A stretch of DNA of 64,000 nt from Hyphomicrobiales bacterium (GTDB taxonomy: Bacteria; Pseudomonadota; Alphaproteobacteria; Rhizobiales; Rhizobiaceae): NCBI GenBank assembly GCA_900466945.1, contig UBNV01000013.1, forward strand, positions 186,001 through 250,000, read 5' to 3'. The stretch's first letter is position 1; each line of letters opens with the position of its first letter. Positions 31,628 through 41,637 of this stretch are shown one piece after another. Made by a program: the position numbers and the translations under genes. Under the pieces are notes generated by a model, which was given only the letters and a program-made list of their open reading frames with translations, was not told the DNA's origin and did no database searches.

Positions 31628-34429
31628 TTGACTGAGCAAAGCACTCCCGGCGGCGGCAAGTTCCCGCAAGGCATCGAGCCTATTTCCATCATGGAGGAAA
31701 TGCAGCGGTCCTATCTCGATTACGCGATGAGCGTGATCGTGAGCCGCGCACTTCCCGACGTGCGTGACGGGCTCAAGCCCGTGCACCGCCGTATCCTCTA
31801 CGGCATGAATGAGCTCGGGCTCGACTGGAACAAGAAATACGTCAAGAGCGCCCGCGTCACCGGTGACGTCATGGGTAAGTATCACCCGCACGGCGACTCC
31901 GCGATCTACGACGCGCTGGCCCGCATGGCCCAGCCGTGGTCGCTGCGCATGCCCCTCATCGACGGCCAGGGCAACTTCGGCTCCGTCGACGGCGACCCGC
32001 CGGCCGCCCAGCGTTACACGGAATGCCGTCTGGAGAAGGTGTCGCACGCGCTGCTCGACGACCTCGACAAGGAGACGGTCGACTTCCGCGACAACTATGA
32101 CGGCACCATGTCGGAACCCGTCGTGGTTCCCGCCAAGTTCCCGAACCTCCTCGTCAATGGTGCCGGCGGTATCGCGGTCGGCATGGCCACCAACATCCCC
32201 CCGCACAATCTGGTCGAAGTGCTGGACGGCTGCACGGCGCTGATCGACAATCCGGCGATCGAGCTTCCGGAACTGATGCAGATCATTCCGGGTCCCGACT
32301 TCCCGACCGGCTCCATGATCCTCGGCCGCTCAGGCATCCGGTCTGCCTACGAGACGGGCAGGGGCTCCGTCGTCCAGCGCGGCGTCGCCCGTGTCGAGCC
32401 CATGCGCGGTGATCGCGAGCAAATCATCATCACCGAGATCCCTTACCAGGTGAACAAGTCGACGATGATCGAGAAGATGGCCGAACTCGTGCGCGAAAAG
32501 CGCATCGAGGGCATCTCGGACCTGCGCGACGAATCCGACCGCGACGGCTACCGCGTCGTCATCGAGTTGAAGCGCGACGCCAATGCCGATGTCATCCTGA
32601 ACCAGCTTTATCGTTACACCCCGCTGCAGACCTCCTTCGGCTGCAACATGGTGGCGCTGAACGGCGGCAAGCCGGAGCAGCTGACACTGCTCGACATGCT
32701 GCGCGCCTTCGTCAATTTCCGCGAAGAAGTCGTCAGCCGCCGCACCAAGTATCTGCTGCGCAAGGCACGTGATCGCGCCCATGTCTTGGTCGGTCTCGCG
32801 ATTGCGGTTGCCAATATCGATGAAGTCATTGCGCTGATCCGCAAGGCGCCGGATCCGGCAACCGCGCGCGAACAGCTGATGACGCGCCGCTGGCCGGCCC
32901 ATGATGTGGAATCGCTGATCCGCTTGATCGACGATCCGCGCCACCGGATCAACGAGGATCTCACCTACAATCTGTCGGAAGAGCAGGCCCGCGCCATTCT
33001 CGAGCTGCGTCTCGCGCGCCTGACGGCGCTCGGGCGTGACGAAATCGACGAAGAGTTGAACAAGATCGGTGCCGAGATCTCTGATTATCTCGACATTCTC
33101 TCGTCGCGCGTCCGCATCCAGCAAATCATCAAGGACGAATTCACCGCGATCCGCGACGAATTTGGCACGCCGCGCCGCACCCAGATCGTCGATGGCGGTC
33201 CTGACATGGACGACGAGGATCTGATCGCCCGCGAGGACATGGTCGTCACCGTTTCGCATGCCGGTTATATCAAGCGCGTGCCGCTGACGACCTACCGTGC
33301 CCAGCGCCGCGGCGGCAAGGGTCGCTCCGGCATGGCGATGAAGGACGAGGATTTCGCAACCCGTCTCTTCGTGGCCAATACCCATACGCCCGTGCTGTTC
33401 TTCTCCTCGCGCGGCATCGTCTACAAGGAAAAGGTCTGGCGTCTGCCGATTGGTACGCCGACTTCGCGCGGCAAGGCGATGATCAACATGTTCCCGCTGG
33501 AGCCCGGCGAGCGCATCACATCGATCATGCCGCTGCCCGAGGACGAGGCAAGCTGGGGCAATCTCGACGTCATGTTCTCGACCACCCGTGGCACGGTTCG
33601 CCGCAACAAGTTGTCGGACTTCATCCAGGTCAACCGCAACGGCAAGATCGCGATGAAGCTCGAGGAAGAGGGCGACCAGATCCTCGGCGTCGAGACCTGC
33701 ACGGAGCATGACGACGTGCTGTTGACCACCGCACTCGGCCAGGCGATCCGATTCCCGGTCGATGAAGTCCGCGTCTTTGCCGGCCGCAATTCGATTGGTG
33801 TCCGTGGTCTGACACTGGCCGATGGCGACCGCTTGATCTCCATGACCATTCTCGCTCATGTCGATGCCGAACCCTGGCAGCGCGCGGCCTATCTCAAGCG
33901 CTCGGCTGTTGAACGTCGCGCCATGGGCGTCGACGAGGAAGACATTGCGCTGGTCGGCGAGGAAGTCACCGAAGAGGGCCAGCTCGATGAGGCGACTTAT
34001 GAGATGATGAAGAGGCGCGAGCAGTTTGTGCTCACGGTCTCGGAAAAGGGCTACGGCAAGCGCTCGTCCTCCTACGACTTCCGCACGTCCGGCCGTGGCG
34101 GCAAGGGCATCCGTGCTACCGACACGTCAAAGACGACGGAAATCGGCGAACTGGTTGCCGCCTTCCCCGTCGAAGAAACGGACCAGCTCATGCTGGTTTC
34201 AGACGGAGGTCAGTTGATCCGCGTGCCGGTCAACGGCATCAGGATCGCTAGCCGCGCGACCAAGGGCGTGACGATCTTCTCCACCGCCAAGGACGAGAAG
34301 GTCGTCTCCGTCGAGCGCATCACCGAGCCGGAATCGGATGACGAAGTCATCGAGGCTGCGGAAGGCGTCGAAGGCGAGGGCACGGCTGCACCGATCGCAG
34401 ATGCCGGCAGCGAAACCCCGATGGAATGA
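31628..34429 (+). CDS. gyrA: DNA gyrase subunit A
   Basis: 933-residue breakage-and-rejoining subunit of DNA gyrase. The N-terminal domain holds the catalytic Tyr in AAQRYTECR. The quinolone region reads [10 protein letters not shown], with Ser and Asp at the usual resistance positions, so no classical quinolone-resistance change is seen. The C-terminal half is the beta-pinwheel with a GyrA-box-like RRGGKGRSG. The start is TTG 31628, the only fitting codon before the conserved N-terminus. The acidic tail ends just before two hairpins. Confidence 0.97.
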   Translation: MTEQSTPGGGKFPQGIEPISIMEEMQRSYLDYAMSVIVSRALPDVRDGLKPVHRRILYGMNELGLDWNKKYVKSARVTGDVMGKYHPHGDSAIYDALARMAQPWSLRMPLIDGQGNFGSVDGDPPAAQRYTECRLEKVSHALLDDLDKETVDFRDNYDGTMSEPVVVPAKFPNLLVNGAGGIAVGMATNIPPHNLVEVLDGCTALIDNPAIELPELMQIIPGPDFPTGSMILGRSGIRSAYETGRGSVVQRGVARVEPMRGDREQIIITEIPYQVNKSTMIEKMAELVREKRIEGISDLRDESDRDGYRVVIELKRDANADVILNQLYRYTPLQTSFGCNMVALNGGKPEQLTLLDMLRAFVNFREEVVSRRTKYLLRKARDRAHVLVGLAIAVANIDEVIALIRKAPDPATAREQLMTRRWPAHDVESLIRLIDDPRHRINEDLTYNLSEEQARAILELRLARLTALGRDEIDEELNKIGAEISDYLDILSSRVRIQQIIKDEFTAIRDEFGTPRRTQIVDGGPDMDDEDLIAREDMVVTVSHAGYIKRVPLTTYRAQRRGGKGRSGMAMKDEDFATRLFVANTHTPVLFFSSRGIVYKEKVWRLPIGTPTSRGKAMINMFPLEPGERITSIMPLPEDEASWGNLDVMFSTTRGTVRRNKLSDFIQVNRNGKIAMKLEEEGDQILGVETCTEHDDVLLTTALGQAIRFPVDEVRVFAGRNSIGVRGLTLADGDRLISMTILAHVDAEPWQRAAYLKRSAVERRAMGVDEEDIALVGEEVTEEGQLDEATYEMMKRREQFVLTVSEKGYGKRSSSYDFRTSGRGGKGIRATDTSKTTEIGELVAAFPVEETDQLMLVSDGGQLIRVPVNGIRIASRATKGVTIFSTAKDEKVVSVERITEPESDDEVIEAAEGVEGEGTAAPIADAGSETPME

Positions 34430-34434
34430 TCGAG

Positions 34435-34456
34435 AGCCGGCCTGAAAGGGCCGGCT
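34435..34456 (+). other. Hairpin directly after gyrA
   Basis: A perfect 8-bp stem, AGCCGGCC (34435-34442) with GGCCGGCT (34449-34456), five bases after the stop, with no T-tract. The same stem sequence occurs after the corrinoid-protein gene at 60287-60309. Confidence 0.5.
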
Positions 34457-34478
34457 TCAAGCAGCCGAATGACAAACG

Positions 34479-34513
34479 AAAAGCCCGCCGGACTTGGTCC
34501 GAGCGGGCTTTTT
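34479..34513 (+). terminator. Rho-independent terminator of gyrA, probably bidirectional
   Basis: AAAAGCCCGC (34479-34488) pairs with GCGGGCTTTT (34503-34512) around an inner GGA/TCC-like helix, and T residues follow. On the minus strand the end also reads GGGCTTTTCGTTT, so it can serve the small minus-strand gene at 34596-34730. Confidence 0.88.
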
Positions 34514-34595
34514 GCTGGAGGTCTGCATCAAGTTCGATGCGGTCTTCATTGGGCCGGCGTGTGGATCCACCGACTGTGACCGCTTGGGATCGGTC

Positions 34596-34730
34596 TCAGA
34601 ATGCCTTGCGGCGTTCCATCATGGCCCGGAAATCATCGTCTTCGCGCTTCAAAGCCGCAATCGCCGAAACGACAGAGGCTACAAACATGCCGCTGATCAG
34701 AGCAGCAAGAACCGACAGGGTGACAAACAT
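34596..34730 (-). CDS. Small putative membrane protein, 44 residues
   Basis: The coding sequence begins MFVTLSVLAALISGMFVASV and ends in a charged tail, ALKREDDDFRAMMERRKAF. One hydrophobic segment spans about residues 3-27. An AAAGGAAA ribosome-binding site sits 5-8 bases before ATG 34730, which is the main reason to believe it is expressed. I do not recognise a family. It lies in the gap between gyrA and coaD with two other small frames on the same strand. Confidence 0.6.
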   Translation of the reverse strand: MFVTLSVLAALISGMFVASVVSAIAALKREDDDFRAMMERRKAF

Positions 34731-34791
34731 GGCGTTTCCTTTCTTTCTGAGCGACGTGTTGCGTTTCTAGCGGCGAAGTTCCGTTGTCCGA

Positions 34792-34944
34792 TTAATGGCC
34801 GAAGCTGTGGTATCGGGCCGTCATCGGCGGGCCGTAGAAAGCAGCGTCGCTGCTGTCCTTGATGTAGAAGGTCGCAGAAGTTGCAACCATGGCAGTCATC
34901 ATCATCATCCACACGAGGTTGATCAGGGTAACTTTGTCATGCAT
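34792..34944 (-). CDS. Small putative membrane protein, 50 residues
   Basis: Starts at ATG 34944 as MHDKVTLINLVWMMMMTAMV, with a good AAAGGAC site before it. A single Met-rich hydrophobic helix (about residues 6-25) is followed by a short polar tail containing SSDAAFYGPPMTARYHSFGH. Family not recognised. It lies 61 bases upstream of the 44-residue gene on the same strand, so the two may share a transcript. Confidence 0.55.
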   Translation of the reverse strand: MHDKVTLINLVWMMMMTAMVATSATFYIKDSSDAAFYGPPMTARYHSFGH

Positions 34945-35027
34945 TGCTTTAGTCCTTTGAATGCCGGCATTCGCAGCCGTAAAATGTTTGCGTGCGAAAA
35001 TAGTTCCCGCACAGTGTAGGAAGATGT

Positions 35028-35186
35028 TTACCAACGCCCCCCTGAAGTCCTCTTGAACACGCCGTTCATCTCCCGTTCATCTTCGCGAACCATTTGCGAC
35101 GCCTCCATCTGATCGCGTACGACCATCAGACCCAGTTCGACGAGAAGCGATGCGACGATGGCGGAGGCGATCAGTAGGACCAGCAT
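35028..35186 (-). CDS. Possible small membrane protein, 52 residues
   Basis: From ATG 35186 the frame gives MLVLLIASAIVASLLVELGL followed by a charged region rich in Glu and Arg, suggesting one membrane helix and a cytoplasmic tail. The ribosome-binding site is weak (AAGG about 10 bases upstream). The frame is open further upstream to ATG 35267. Least certain of the three small frames here. I see nothing else in 35268-35395. Confidence 0.35.
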   Translation of the reverse strand: MLVLLIASAIVASLLVELGLMVVRDQMEASQMVREDEREMNGVFKRTSGGRW

Positions 35187-35395
35187 GGGAACGACCTTGA
35201 AAATAGTGTGTTCGAGTGACGCTGCATTCTTAAGGGGCTGCGCCTGAAACGGTCTTGAATGGCGCATTCATCTGCGGTTCAGCGCCGGAAACGGGCTTCT
35301 TGGAAGCGAAAACGTGAGGCATGCATGGTCGGACAGTGCTTGCGATATCGGCTCTTCCGTGACAAAAGGCGGGCGAAACCAAACGACGGGTTTAC

Positions 35396-35890
35396 ATGGC
35401 GACGGCATTCTATCCAGGCTCCTTCGATCCGATGACCAACGGGCACCTCGACGTGCTCGTGCAGGCGTTGAACATCGTCGATCGCCTCGTGGTCGCGATC
35501 GGCACGCATCCCGGAAAGACGCCGCTTTTTACCTATGAAGAACGCGCCGATCTGATCCGCGCCTCACTGGCTGAGATCCTGCCGGGCCGGGCAGGGGATC
35601 TCGATGTCGTCTCCTTCGCCGATCTCGCCGTGGATGCCGCCCGACGCCATGGCGCAGGCATCATGGTGCGCGGCCTGCGCGACGGCACGGATTTCGACTA
35701 CGAAATGCAGCTTGCCGGGATGAATGCCCGCATGGCGCCTGAAATTCAGACCGTTTTCCTGCCGGCAGCGACCGCCTCGCGGCCCATAACCGCCACATTG
35801 GTTCGTCAGATCGCGGCCATGGGTGGGGATGTCGCCCCCTTCGTGCCGGCCCCAGTGCTGGCCGCACTCAATTCCAGACACGGCCGCTGA
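35396..35890 (+). CDS. coaD: Pantetheine-phosphate adenylyltransferase
   Basis: 164-residue hexameric enzyme for the fourth step of coenzyme A synthesis (4'-phosphopantetheine plus ATP to dephospho-CoA). The nucleotidyltransferase signature is at the N-terminus as [13 protein letters not shown]. The C-terminal [10 protein letters not shown] segment corresponds to the ISSTxVR motif. Normal length. First gene of a plus-strand run with two cyclophilins, queA and tgt. Confidence 0.95.
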   Translation: MATAFYPGSFDPMTNGHLDVLVQALNIVDRLVVAIGTHPGKTPLFTYEERADLIRASLAEILPGRAGDLDVVSFADLAVDAARRHGAGIMVRGLRDGTDFDYEMQLAGMNARMAPEIQTVFLPAATASRPITATLVRQIAAMGGDVAPFVPAPVLAALNSRHGR

Positions 35891-35918
35891 GCCGCATATA
35901 TCGATAAAGGGAGTGATC

Positions 35919-36488
35919 ATGAAGCTCGTCCAACTCGCAACCGCAATTCTGCTGGCCGTCGCCGGCTTCGGTTCCGCCCAGGCACAGTCCAACGAGGACT
36001 TCCTCACCATCCAGCTCAAGGACGGCCCGGTCGTCATCCAGCTCATGCCTGACGTTGCACCGAAGCATGTCGCCCAGATCAAGGACCTCGCCGCCAAGGG
36101 CGAATATGACAACGTCGCCTTCCACCGCGTCATCGAAGGCTTTATGGCCCAGACCGGCGACGTGCAGTTTGGCGACATGGAAAACGGTTTCGAGCCGGGT
36201 CGTGCCGGTACCGGCGGCTCGAGCCTGCCCGATATCGAAGCTGAGTTTTCAAGCGTGCCCTTCGAGCGCGGCACGGTCGGCATGGCGCGCAGCCAGGACC
36301 CGAACTCCGCCAATTCGCAGTTCTTCATCATGTTCGCCGAGGGCGGCTTCCTGAACGGCCAGTACACGGTCGTCGGCAAGGTCGTGTCCGGCATGGAATA
36401 TGTCGATAAGATCAAGCGCGGCGAAGGCGGCAACGGCGAAGTCAGCGATCCAGACCGCATGGTCAAGGTCACCGTCGGTCGCAACTGA
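35919..36488 (+). CDS. Periplasmic peptidyl-prolyl cis-trans isomerase, cyclophilin type
   Basis: 189 residues with a signal peptide (1-23, ending GSAQAQ), so it folds proteins in the periplasm. Cyclophilin motifs FHRVIEGFMAQTGD (near residue 67) and NSANSQFFIMF are intact. ATG 35919 follows a GGGAG site. It is a near-duplicate in fold of the next gene, which lacks the signal, making a periplasmic/cytoplasmic pair. Confidence 0.93.
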   Translation: MKLVQLATAILLAVAGFGSAQAQSNEDFLTIQLKDGPVVIQLMPDVAPKHVAQIKDLAAKGEYDNVAFHRVIEGFMAQTGDVQFGDMENGFEPGRAGTGGSSLPDIEAEFSSVPFERGTVGMARSQDPNSANSQFFIMFAEGGFLNGQYTVVGKVVSGMEYVDKIKRGEGGNGEVSDPDRMVKVTVGRN

Positions 36489-36528
36489 TATCTACCGGGC
36501 TCAAAAGCCCCAACCAAGGAGAAACACC

Positions 36529-37038
36529 ATGGCCGAGATCAAGGATCCGGAAAACACCATCCTGATGGAAACCACCAAGGGCAAGGTCGTCATCGCGCTC
36601 TTCCCGGATCTGGCCCCCGGCCATGTCGCCCGCATCAAGGAACTGTCGCGCGAAGGCGCCTATGATGGCGTCGTCTTCCACCGCGTCATCCCCGACTTCA
36701 TGGCCCAGACCGGCGACGTGAAGTTCGGCAAGAAGGGCGGCTCGGACTTCAACCCGGGTCGTGCCGGCATGGGCGGTTCCGACAAACCGGACCTGAAGGC
36801 TGAATTCTCGGCCACGCCGCATGTGCGCGGCACCTGCTCGATGGCCCGCTCGCAGAGCCCGAACTCTGCCAATTCGCAGTTCTTCGTCTGCTTCACCGAT
36901 GCCCCGTGGCTCAACAAGCAGTATTCAGTCTGGGGCCAGGTCATCGAAGGCATGGACATCATCGATCTTATCAAGAAGGGCGAGCCCGTCAGCGATCCGG
37001 ACTCGATCGTCTCGATGAAGGTTGCCGCCGACGCCTGA
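36529..37038 (+). CDS. ppiB: Cytoplasmic peptidyl-prolyl cis-trans isomerase, cyclophilin type
   Basis: 169 residues and no signal peptide, starting MAEIKDPENTILMETTKG. The active-site motif FHRVIPDFMAQTGD and the NSANSQFFVCF segment are present. ATG 36529 follows AAGGAGA. The sequence resembles the upstream periplasmic enzyme closely, suggesting tandem duplication followed by loss or gain of the signal peptide. Confidence 0.94.
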   Translation: MAEIKDPENTILMETTKGKVVIALFPDLAPGHVARIKELSREGAYDGVVFHRVIPDFMAQTGDVKFGKKGGSDFNPGRAGMGGSDKPDLKAEFSATPHVRGTCSMARSQSPNSANSQFFVCFTDAPWLNKQYSVWGQVIEGMDIIDLIKKGEPVSDPDSIVSMKVAADA

Positions 37039-37059
37039 TCGGCTTAAAGCCACACCAAG

Positions 37060-37094
37060 CCCGCCTCGGTGCAACGGCACCCGGGCGGGTTTTC
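37060..37094 (+). terminator. Rho-independent terminator after ppiB
   Basis: CCCGCCTCGGTGC (37060-37072) pairs with GCACCCGGGCGGG (37077-37089), with one mismatch and one G-T pair, loop AACG, then TTTT. It separates the cyclophilin pair from queA. Confidence 0.75.
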
Positions 37095-37129
37095 GCGTTT
37101 AGCCCTGCCATACAAGACCGAACGAACAC

Positions 37130-38224
37130 ATGCGTGTAGATCTCTTCGACTTCGAGCTGCCGGACGACAACATCGCGCTGAGGCCATCGAGCCCGCGCGA
37201 CCATGCCCGTTTTCTGGTGGTGCGCCCGACTGCCGACCCAGTTCTCGAAGACCACCATGTCTACGACCTTCCATCTTTTCTGAAGCCCGGCGACGCGCTC
37301 GTCTTCAACGACACCAAGGTCATTCCCGCCCAGCTCGAAGGCATCCGCCACCGGGACGGCGCCGAGGAGATTGCCGTCTCCTGCACGCTGCACATGCGCG
37401 TCGGTGCCTCCAGGTGGAAGGCCTTTGCCAAGCCCGGCAAGCGCATCAAGCAGGGCGATCGTATCGACTTCGGAGCAGGGCAGGGCGAAAGCGCCACCTG
37501 CCTCACGGGTTCCCTCGTCGCAACCGTCGCTGAAAAGGGCGAGGCGGGCGAAATCACCCTCGCCTTTGACCTTTCAGGCCCCGATCTCGACCAGGCGATC
37601 GCCACCGTCGGCCATATCCCGCTACCGCCCTATATCGCTGCCAAGCGACCGGAAGACGGACAGGACCGCACGGACTATCAGACGATCTATGCCCGCGAGG
37701 AAGGTGCCGTAGCTGCCCCGACCGCCGGCCTGCATTTCACACCTGACCTCTTCGAGAAACTCGACGCCGCTGGCGTGGAGCGCCATTTCGTCACCCTGCA
37801 TGTCGGCGCCGGCACCTTTCTGCCCGTCAAGGCGGACGATACTGCCGAGCACAAGATGCACGAGGAGATCGGCTATATCTCCCCCTCGACGGCCGCCGCG
37901 CTCAATGCCGTGCGCGCCCGCGGCAACCGCATCATCGCCGTCGGCACCACCTCGCTGCGCCTGCTTGAAAGTGCTGCTGAAGACAATGGCCACATCCCCG
38001 CCTGGTCGGGTGCCACCGGCATCTTCATCACGCCCGGCTACCGCTTCAAGGCGGTGGACATGCTGATGACCAATTTCCACCTGCCCAAATCCACGCTCTT
38101 CATGCTGGTTTCCGCCTTCGCCGGCCTCGACACGATGCGCAGCGCCTACGCGCATGCCATCGAGACCGGCTACCGCTTCTATTCCTACGGCGATTCCAGC
38201 CTGCTCTTCCGGAAAGACGACTGA
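37130..38224 (+). CDS. queA: S-adenosylmethionine:tRNA ribosyltransferase-isomerase
   Basis: 364 residues. Transfers and isomerises the ribosyl moiety of SAM onto preQ1-tRNA to form epoxyqueuosine. It begins [19 protein letters not shown]. Typical blocks are [35 protein letters not shown] and [13 protein letters not shown]. tgt, which inserts the preQ1 base in the preceding step, follows after three bases, so the two form a queuosine operon. Confidence 0.96.
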   Translation: MRVDLFDFELPDDNIALRPSSPRDHARFLVVRPTADPVLEDHHVYDLPSFLKPGDALVFNDTKVIPAQLEGIRHRDGAEEIAVSCTLHMRVGASRWKAFAKPGKRIKQGDRIDFGAGQGESATCLTGSLVATVAEKGEAGEITLAFDLSGPDLDQAIATVGHIPLPPYIAAKRPEDGQDRTDYQTIYAREEGAVAAPTAGLHFTPDLFEKLDAAGVERHFVTLHVGAGTFLPVKADDTAEHKMHEEIGYISPSTAAALNAVRARGNRIIAVGTTSLRLLESAAEDNGHIPAWSGATGIFITPGYRFKAVDMLMTNFHLPKSTLFMLVSAFAGLDTMRSAYAHAIETGYRFYSYGDSSLLFRKDD

Positions 38225-38227
38225 CCG

Positions 38228-39358
38228 ATGACCGAGAATTTCACGTTCAATCTGAAGGCCACCAGCGGTAAAGCCCGCCTCGGCGAGATTACTATGCCGC
38301 GCGGCACGATCCGCACGCCGGCCTTCATGCCGGTCGGCACCGTCGGAACGGTCAAGGCCATGTATCTCGACCAGGTCAAGGAAGGCGGCGCCGACATCAT
38401 CCTCGGCAACACCTACCATCTGATGCTGCGCCCCGGCCCCGAACGCGTCGCCCGCCTCGGCGGCCTGCATGAACTGATCCGCTGGCCGGGCCCGATCCTC
38501 ACGGATTCCGGCGGCTTCCAGGTCATGTCGCTCTCGGGCCTGCGCAAGCTCGACGAGCAGGGCGTCACCTTCAAGAGCCATGTCGACGGTTCGCTCCACC
38601 ACATGTCGCCGGAACGCTCGATCGAGATCCAGGGCCTGCTCGACAGTGACATACAGATGCAGCTCGACGAATGCGTGGCGCTGCCCAATGAGCCGCGCGA
38701 GATCGAGCGCGCCATGGAGCTGTCTCTGCGCTGGGCCGAGCGTTGCCGCGTCGCCTTCGGCAATCAGCCCGGCAAGGCCATGTTCGGCATCGTCCAGGGT
38801 GGCGACCAGCCGAACCTGCGCATCCGCTCGGCCGAAGGCCTAAAGCAACTCGACCTCAAGGGCTATTCCATCGGCGGCCTTGCCGTCGGCGAACCGCAGC
38901 ATGTCATGCTGGAAATGCTCGGCATCACGCTACCGGTCTTGCCGGTCGAGAAGCCGCGTTACCTCATGGGCGTCGGCACACCCGATGATATGCTGAAATC
39001 GGTCGCCGAAGGCATCGACATGTTCGACTGCGTCATGCCGACCCGCTCCGGCCGCCATGGTCTGGCCTTCACCAGGCGCGGCAAGGTCAATATCCGCAAC
39101 GCCCGCCACGCCGAAGACATGCGCCCACTCGACGAACAATCGTGCTGCCCGGCGACCCGCGATTACTCGCGCGCCTATTTGCACCATCTCGTGCGCTCCA
39201 ACGAAGCGCTCGGCGGCATGCTGCTCTCGTGGAACAACCTCAGCTATTATCAGGAACTGATGCAGGGCATCCGCCAGGCGATCGCCGAGGACCGCTTCGA
39301 GGACTTCAAGGCCGAGACCATCGAGACTTGGGCACGCGGCGACATCGACCCGGTTTAA
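38228..39358 (+). CDS. tgt: tRNA-guanine transglycosylase
   Basis: 376-residue enzyme exchanging guanine-34 for preQ1 in tRNAs with GUN anticodons. The catalytic Asp regions are present ([29 protein letters not shown]). The zinc site is odd: where E. coli has CxCxxC, this protein reads Ser305-Cys306-Cys307-Pro-Ala-Thr310 before [10 protein letters not shown], so two of three cysteine ligands appear replaced. This may be a feature of the clade. Otherwise full length. Confidence 0.95.
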   Translation: MTENFTFNLKATSGKARLGEITMPRGTIRTPAFMPVGTVGTVKAMYLDQVKEGGADIILGNTYHLMLRPGPERVARLGGLHELIRWPGPILTDSGGFQVMSLSGLRKLDEQGVTFKSHVDGSLHHMSPERSIEIQGLLDSDIQMQLDECVALPNEPREIERAMELSLRWAERCRVAFGNQPGKAMFGIVQGGDQPNLRIRSAEGLKQLDLKGYSIGGLAVGEPQHVMLEMLGITLPVLPVEKPRYLMGVGTPDDMLKSVAEGIDMFDCVMPTRSGRHGLAFTRRGKVNIRNARHAEDMRPLDEQSCCPATRDYSRAYLHHLVRSNEALGGMLLSWNNLSYYQELMQGIRQAIAEDRFEDFKAETIETWARGDIDPV

Positions 39359-39382
39359 TCGACACGGTCTAAGCAACGGCAA

Positions 39383-39410
39383 AGGGCAGGGCGGCAATAC
39401 CGCCCACCCT
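39383..39410. other. Hairpin between convergent tgt and the DUF4864 gene
   Basis: GGGCGG (39389-39394) pairs with CCGCCC (39400-39405), extended by AGGG/CCCT across an uneven bulge. No T-tract follows. Its place between convergent genes suggests a weak shared terminator. Confidence 0.35.
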
Positions 39411-39420
39411 ATCAGTTCCA

Positions 39421-39861
39421 TCAGATGCCCTGGCTGTTGGTCTCGCGCATCATGCGCACGCCGTTGATGGCAAACTGCCCGTCGCGCTGTCGCTTCAACT
39501 CGTAATACACCGCCCAGTCCTTGCCATCGGGTGCTGAAATCAGGACCTCCTGATAGGCGACCGTGCCGTCGGGCGAGACCTGATTGCGGCCGAAGGCGTA
39601 ATTGCCCGGTCGATAGACCGGCGCGTAGCTCTTCTTGACCATTTCGAAGAAGCGTTCGGCATTGGGAAACACCGACTTGATCTCCGGCGACGCAAACGAA
39701 TAGGCGGTCGTCGCATCATTGTTGAGGAAGGCGGTGATCTGTTGTTCGATAACATCCTTGGCAAGCCCGGCCGCAGCCGTGCTTGCCGTCTGCTGGGCGA
39801 GGGCCGGGGCGGTAAAGATGCCGGCCATGAGAACGAGGGCAATTCCAATTCGCATGCGCAT
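39421..39861 (-). CDS. DUF4864 domain-containing secreted protein
   Basis: About 146 residues, with a signal peptide ending around PALAQQ and a small alpha+beta domain like DUF4864 (cystatin/NTF2-like), for example DVIEQQITAFLNNDATTAYSFASP. Function unknown. Several consecutive ATG codons precede it; ATG 39861 gives the best distance (about six bases) from the AAGGGG site. Confidence 0.75.
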   Translation of the reverse strand: MRMRIGIALVLMAGIFTAPALAQQTASTAAAGLAKDVIEQQITAFLNNDATTAYSFASPEIKSVFPNAERFFEMVKKSYAPVYRPGNYAFGRNQVSPDGTVAYQEVLISAPDGKDWAVYYELKRQRDGQFAINGVRMMRETNSQGI

Positions 39862-40081
39862 CATCATCCCCTTGTTTCAGGAAGTCCGAAATATGAGGAT
39901 AGGACGATTCTTTCGATCGGAAAGACCCTGTGACCGTTTGATGTCAGAAATCGCGATATCGTGAGCGGAAGCTTTGCTCAAAGACGACAGAGGCGGACAT
40001 GGTCCCCGCCGTCCCTTGCCGAAGCCTCAAATATCGCTAGAAGGCTATCATGCCTTCGAAACCGCAGCGGATCCCGTGAGC

Positions 40082-40837
40082 ATGCGTCTCTTCCTTGGAT
40101 CCGATTTCCACGTTGATTACCGGCAGAACCTGGATTGGCTGCGCGCTCTCTCGCGCGCCGACTTCACCGACGACGTTCTGATTGTCGCCGGAGATCTCTC
40201 CGACGAACTTGATCTCGTCAAAGCCTGTTTCGACACTTTGGCACCGCGTTACGCGAAGCTTCTCTTTCTGCCCGGCAATCACGATCTCTGGACGGCGAGA
40301 AGCGGGAAGGGGCCGTCCTTCGAGAAATTCGAGACACTGAACAGCCTCTGCCGAGACTATGGAATCGAAACCGGACCCATGGCCCTTGGCAAAACCCTGA
40401 TCGTCCCGCTGCTCGCCTGGTATGATTATTCCTTCGGCGAACCAGGCCCCACCATCCGCCGCGGCTGGATGGATTTCTACAAGTGCAATTGGCAAGGCCT
40501 TACACCGGCCGAAGTCGCGGCCCGCTTCGACGCCATGAATGTCATTCCGGACACCGCAGGCTTCGACGCCGTCTACAGCGTTTCGCATTTCGTGCCGCGC
40601 ATCGACCTGATGCCGGCGCGCTATCCGGAAAAGCACAAGGCGCTGTTTCCGGTGCTCGGCACGGACCGCCTCGAAGCCCAGATCCGTCGCCTGGGATCAT
40701 CCAGGCACTTTTACGGGCACAGCCATCTGAACCGCAACAAGGAGATCGACGGCGTGACTTACATCAACAGCGCCTTCGGCTATCCCAAGGAAACCGAGAT
40801 CTCGGCCAAGACGATCCTGCATGTCGCAGATCTCTGA
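40082..40837 (+). CDS. Metallophosphoesterase family protein
   Basis: About 251 residues of calcineurin-like phosphoesterase fold. The metal-binding motifs are DFHVDY near residue 9, VAGDLSDE near 38, LPGNHDLW near 64 and the C-terminal GHSHLNRN near 220, all intact. The frame is open about 36 codons upstream, but ATG 40082 gives the usual N-terminus MRLFLGSDFH. Substrate unknown. It stands alone in a loosely packed stretch. Confidence 0.85.
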   Translation: MRLFLGSDFHVDYRQNLDWLRALSRADFTDDVLIVAGDLSDELDLVKACFDTLAPRYAKLLFLPGNHDLWTARSGKGPSFEKFETLNSLCRDYGIETGPMALGKTLIVPLLAWYDYSFGEPGPTIRRGWMDFYKCNWQGLTPAEVAARFDAMNVIPDTAGFDAVYSVSHFVPRIDLMPARYPEKHKALFPVLGTDRLEAQIRRLGSSRHFYGHSHLNRNKEIDGVTYINSAFGYPKETEISAKTILHVADL

Positions 40838-41025
40838 GAGCCGGGGGAGCCTCAAAGCGAGCGCCATTAGCACACATGGAAAGATCGCATAAGATAGATT
40901 ATGGAACCGAAGGATATGACTGAAAGTATGGAAAAGCGCCAGTTCAGGCATTCCCGAGGTCGGCACAGACAACAAGGCCTCTTGCATTTCCGGTTGCACC
41001 GGAGAACCATCGAGATGTTGTGAGC

Positions 41026-41598
41026 ATGAGATTGCCTATCCATTCGTCCACTGAGAACCAGACCTTGCAAGCGCTCAACCTGCGCCGCCTTCGCGCTCAA
41101 GATGCCTCTGCCTTTAAAGATATCCGACTTGAAGGTCTCCGTCTTCATCCGGTTGCTTTTGGCGCATCCTTCGCCGAGGAACAGTCCCAGGCTCTCGAGC
41201 GCTTTGCAGACAGGCTTGAGAACGGACATGTCATGGCCGCTGTCGCGGATGATGCCATTGCCGGCGTCGTTGGCCTTGCATGCTCCCGCGCCGAAAAGAC
41301 CAGACATATCGGGCTGATCTGGGGTCTCTATGTCCGTCCATCCTGGCGTCGCTCGGGCGTCGCAAGACGTCTGCTCGAGACCGTGATATCGGACGCAATG
41401 CACATGCATCCACAGGACTGGCTGCCCGATCTGCGTTCGCTACGCATCTGTGTCGAGGCCAACAACAGAGCGGCGATCGAACTTTACGAAGCCCTCGGCT
41501 TCAGCGCATGGGCCGTCGAAAAACAGGCTCTCCGGGTCGGTGACCACTTCCACGACGAGATCCATATGCGTCTCGATTTCGTGCCGCAGAACCGATGA
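41026..41598 (+). CDS. GNAT family N-acetyltransferase
   Basis: About 190 residues. The acetyl-CoA-binding core is visible as IWGLYVRPSWRRSGVARRLLE (near residue 100; the QxxGxG/A pyrophosphate loop is RRSGVA), followed by VEANNRAAIELYEALGF. It starts at ATG 41026, with GTG 41020 also possible. The acceptor is unknown. The 188 bases before it are AT-rich compared with neighbours and contain no gene I can support. Confidence 0.82.
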   Translation: MRLPIHSSTENQTLQALNLRRLRAQDASAFKDIRLEGLRLHPVAFGASFAEEQSQALERFADRLENGHVMAAVADDAIAGVVGLACSRAEKTRHIGLIWGLYVRPSWRRSGVARRLLETVISDAMHMHPQDWLPDLRSLRICVEANNRAAIELYEALGFSAWAVEKQALRVGDHFHDEIHMRLDFVPQNR

Positions 41599-41637
41599 AA
41601 AGCGCCCTATTCTGCCGCAATCATAATATGAAATAAA

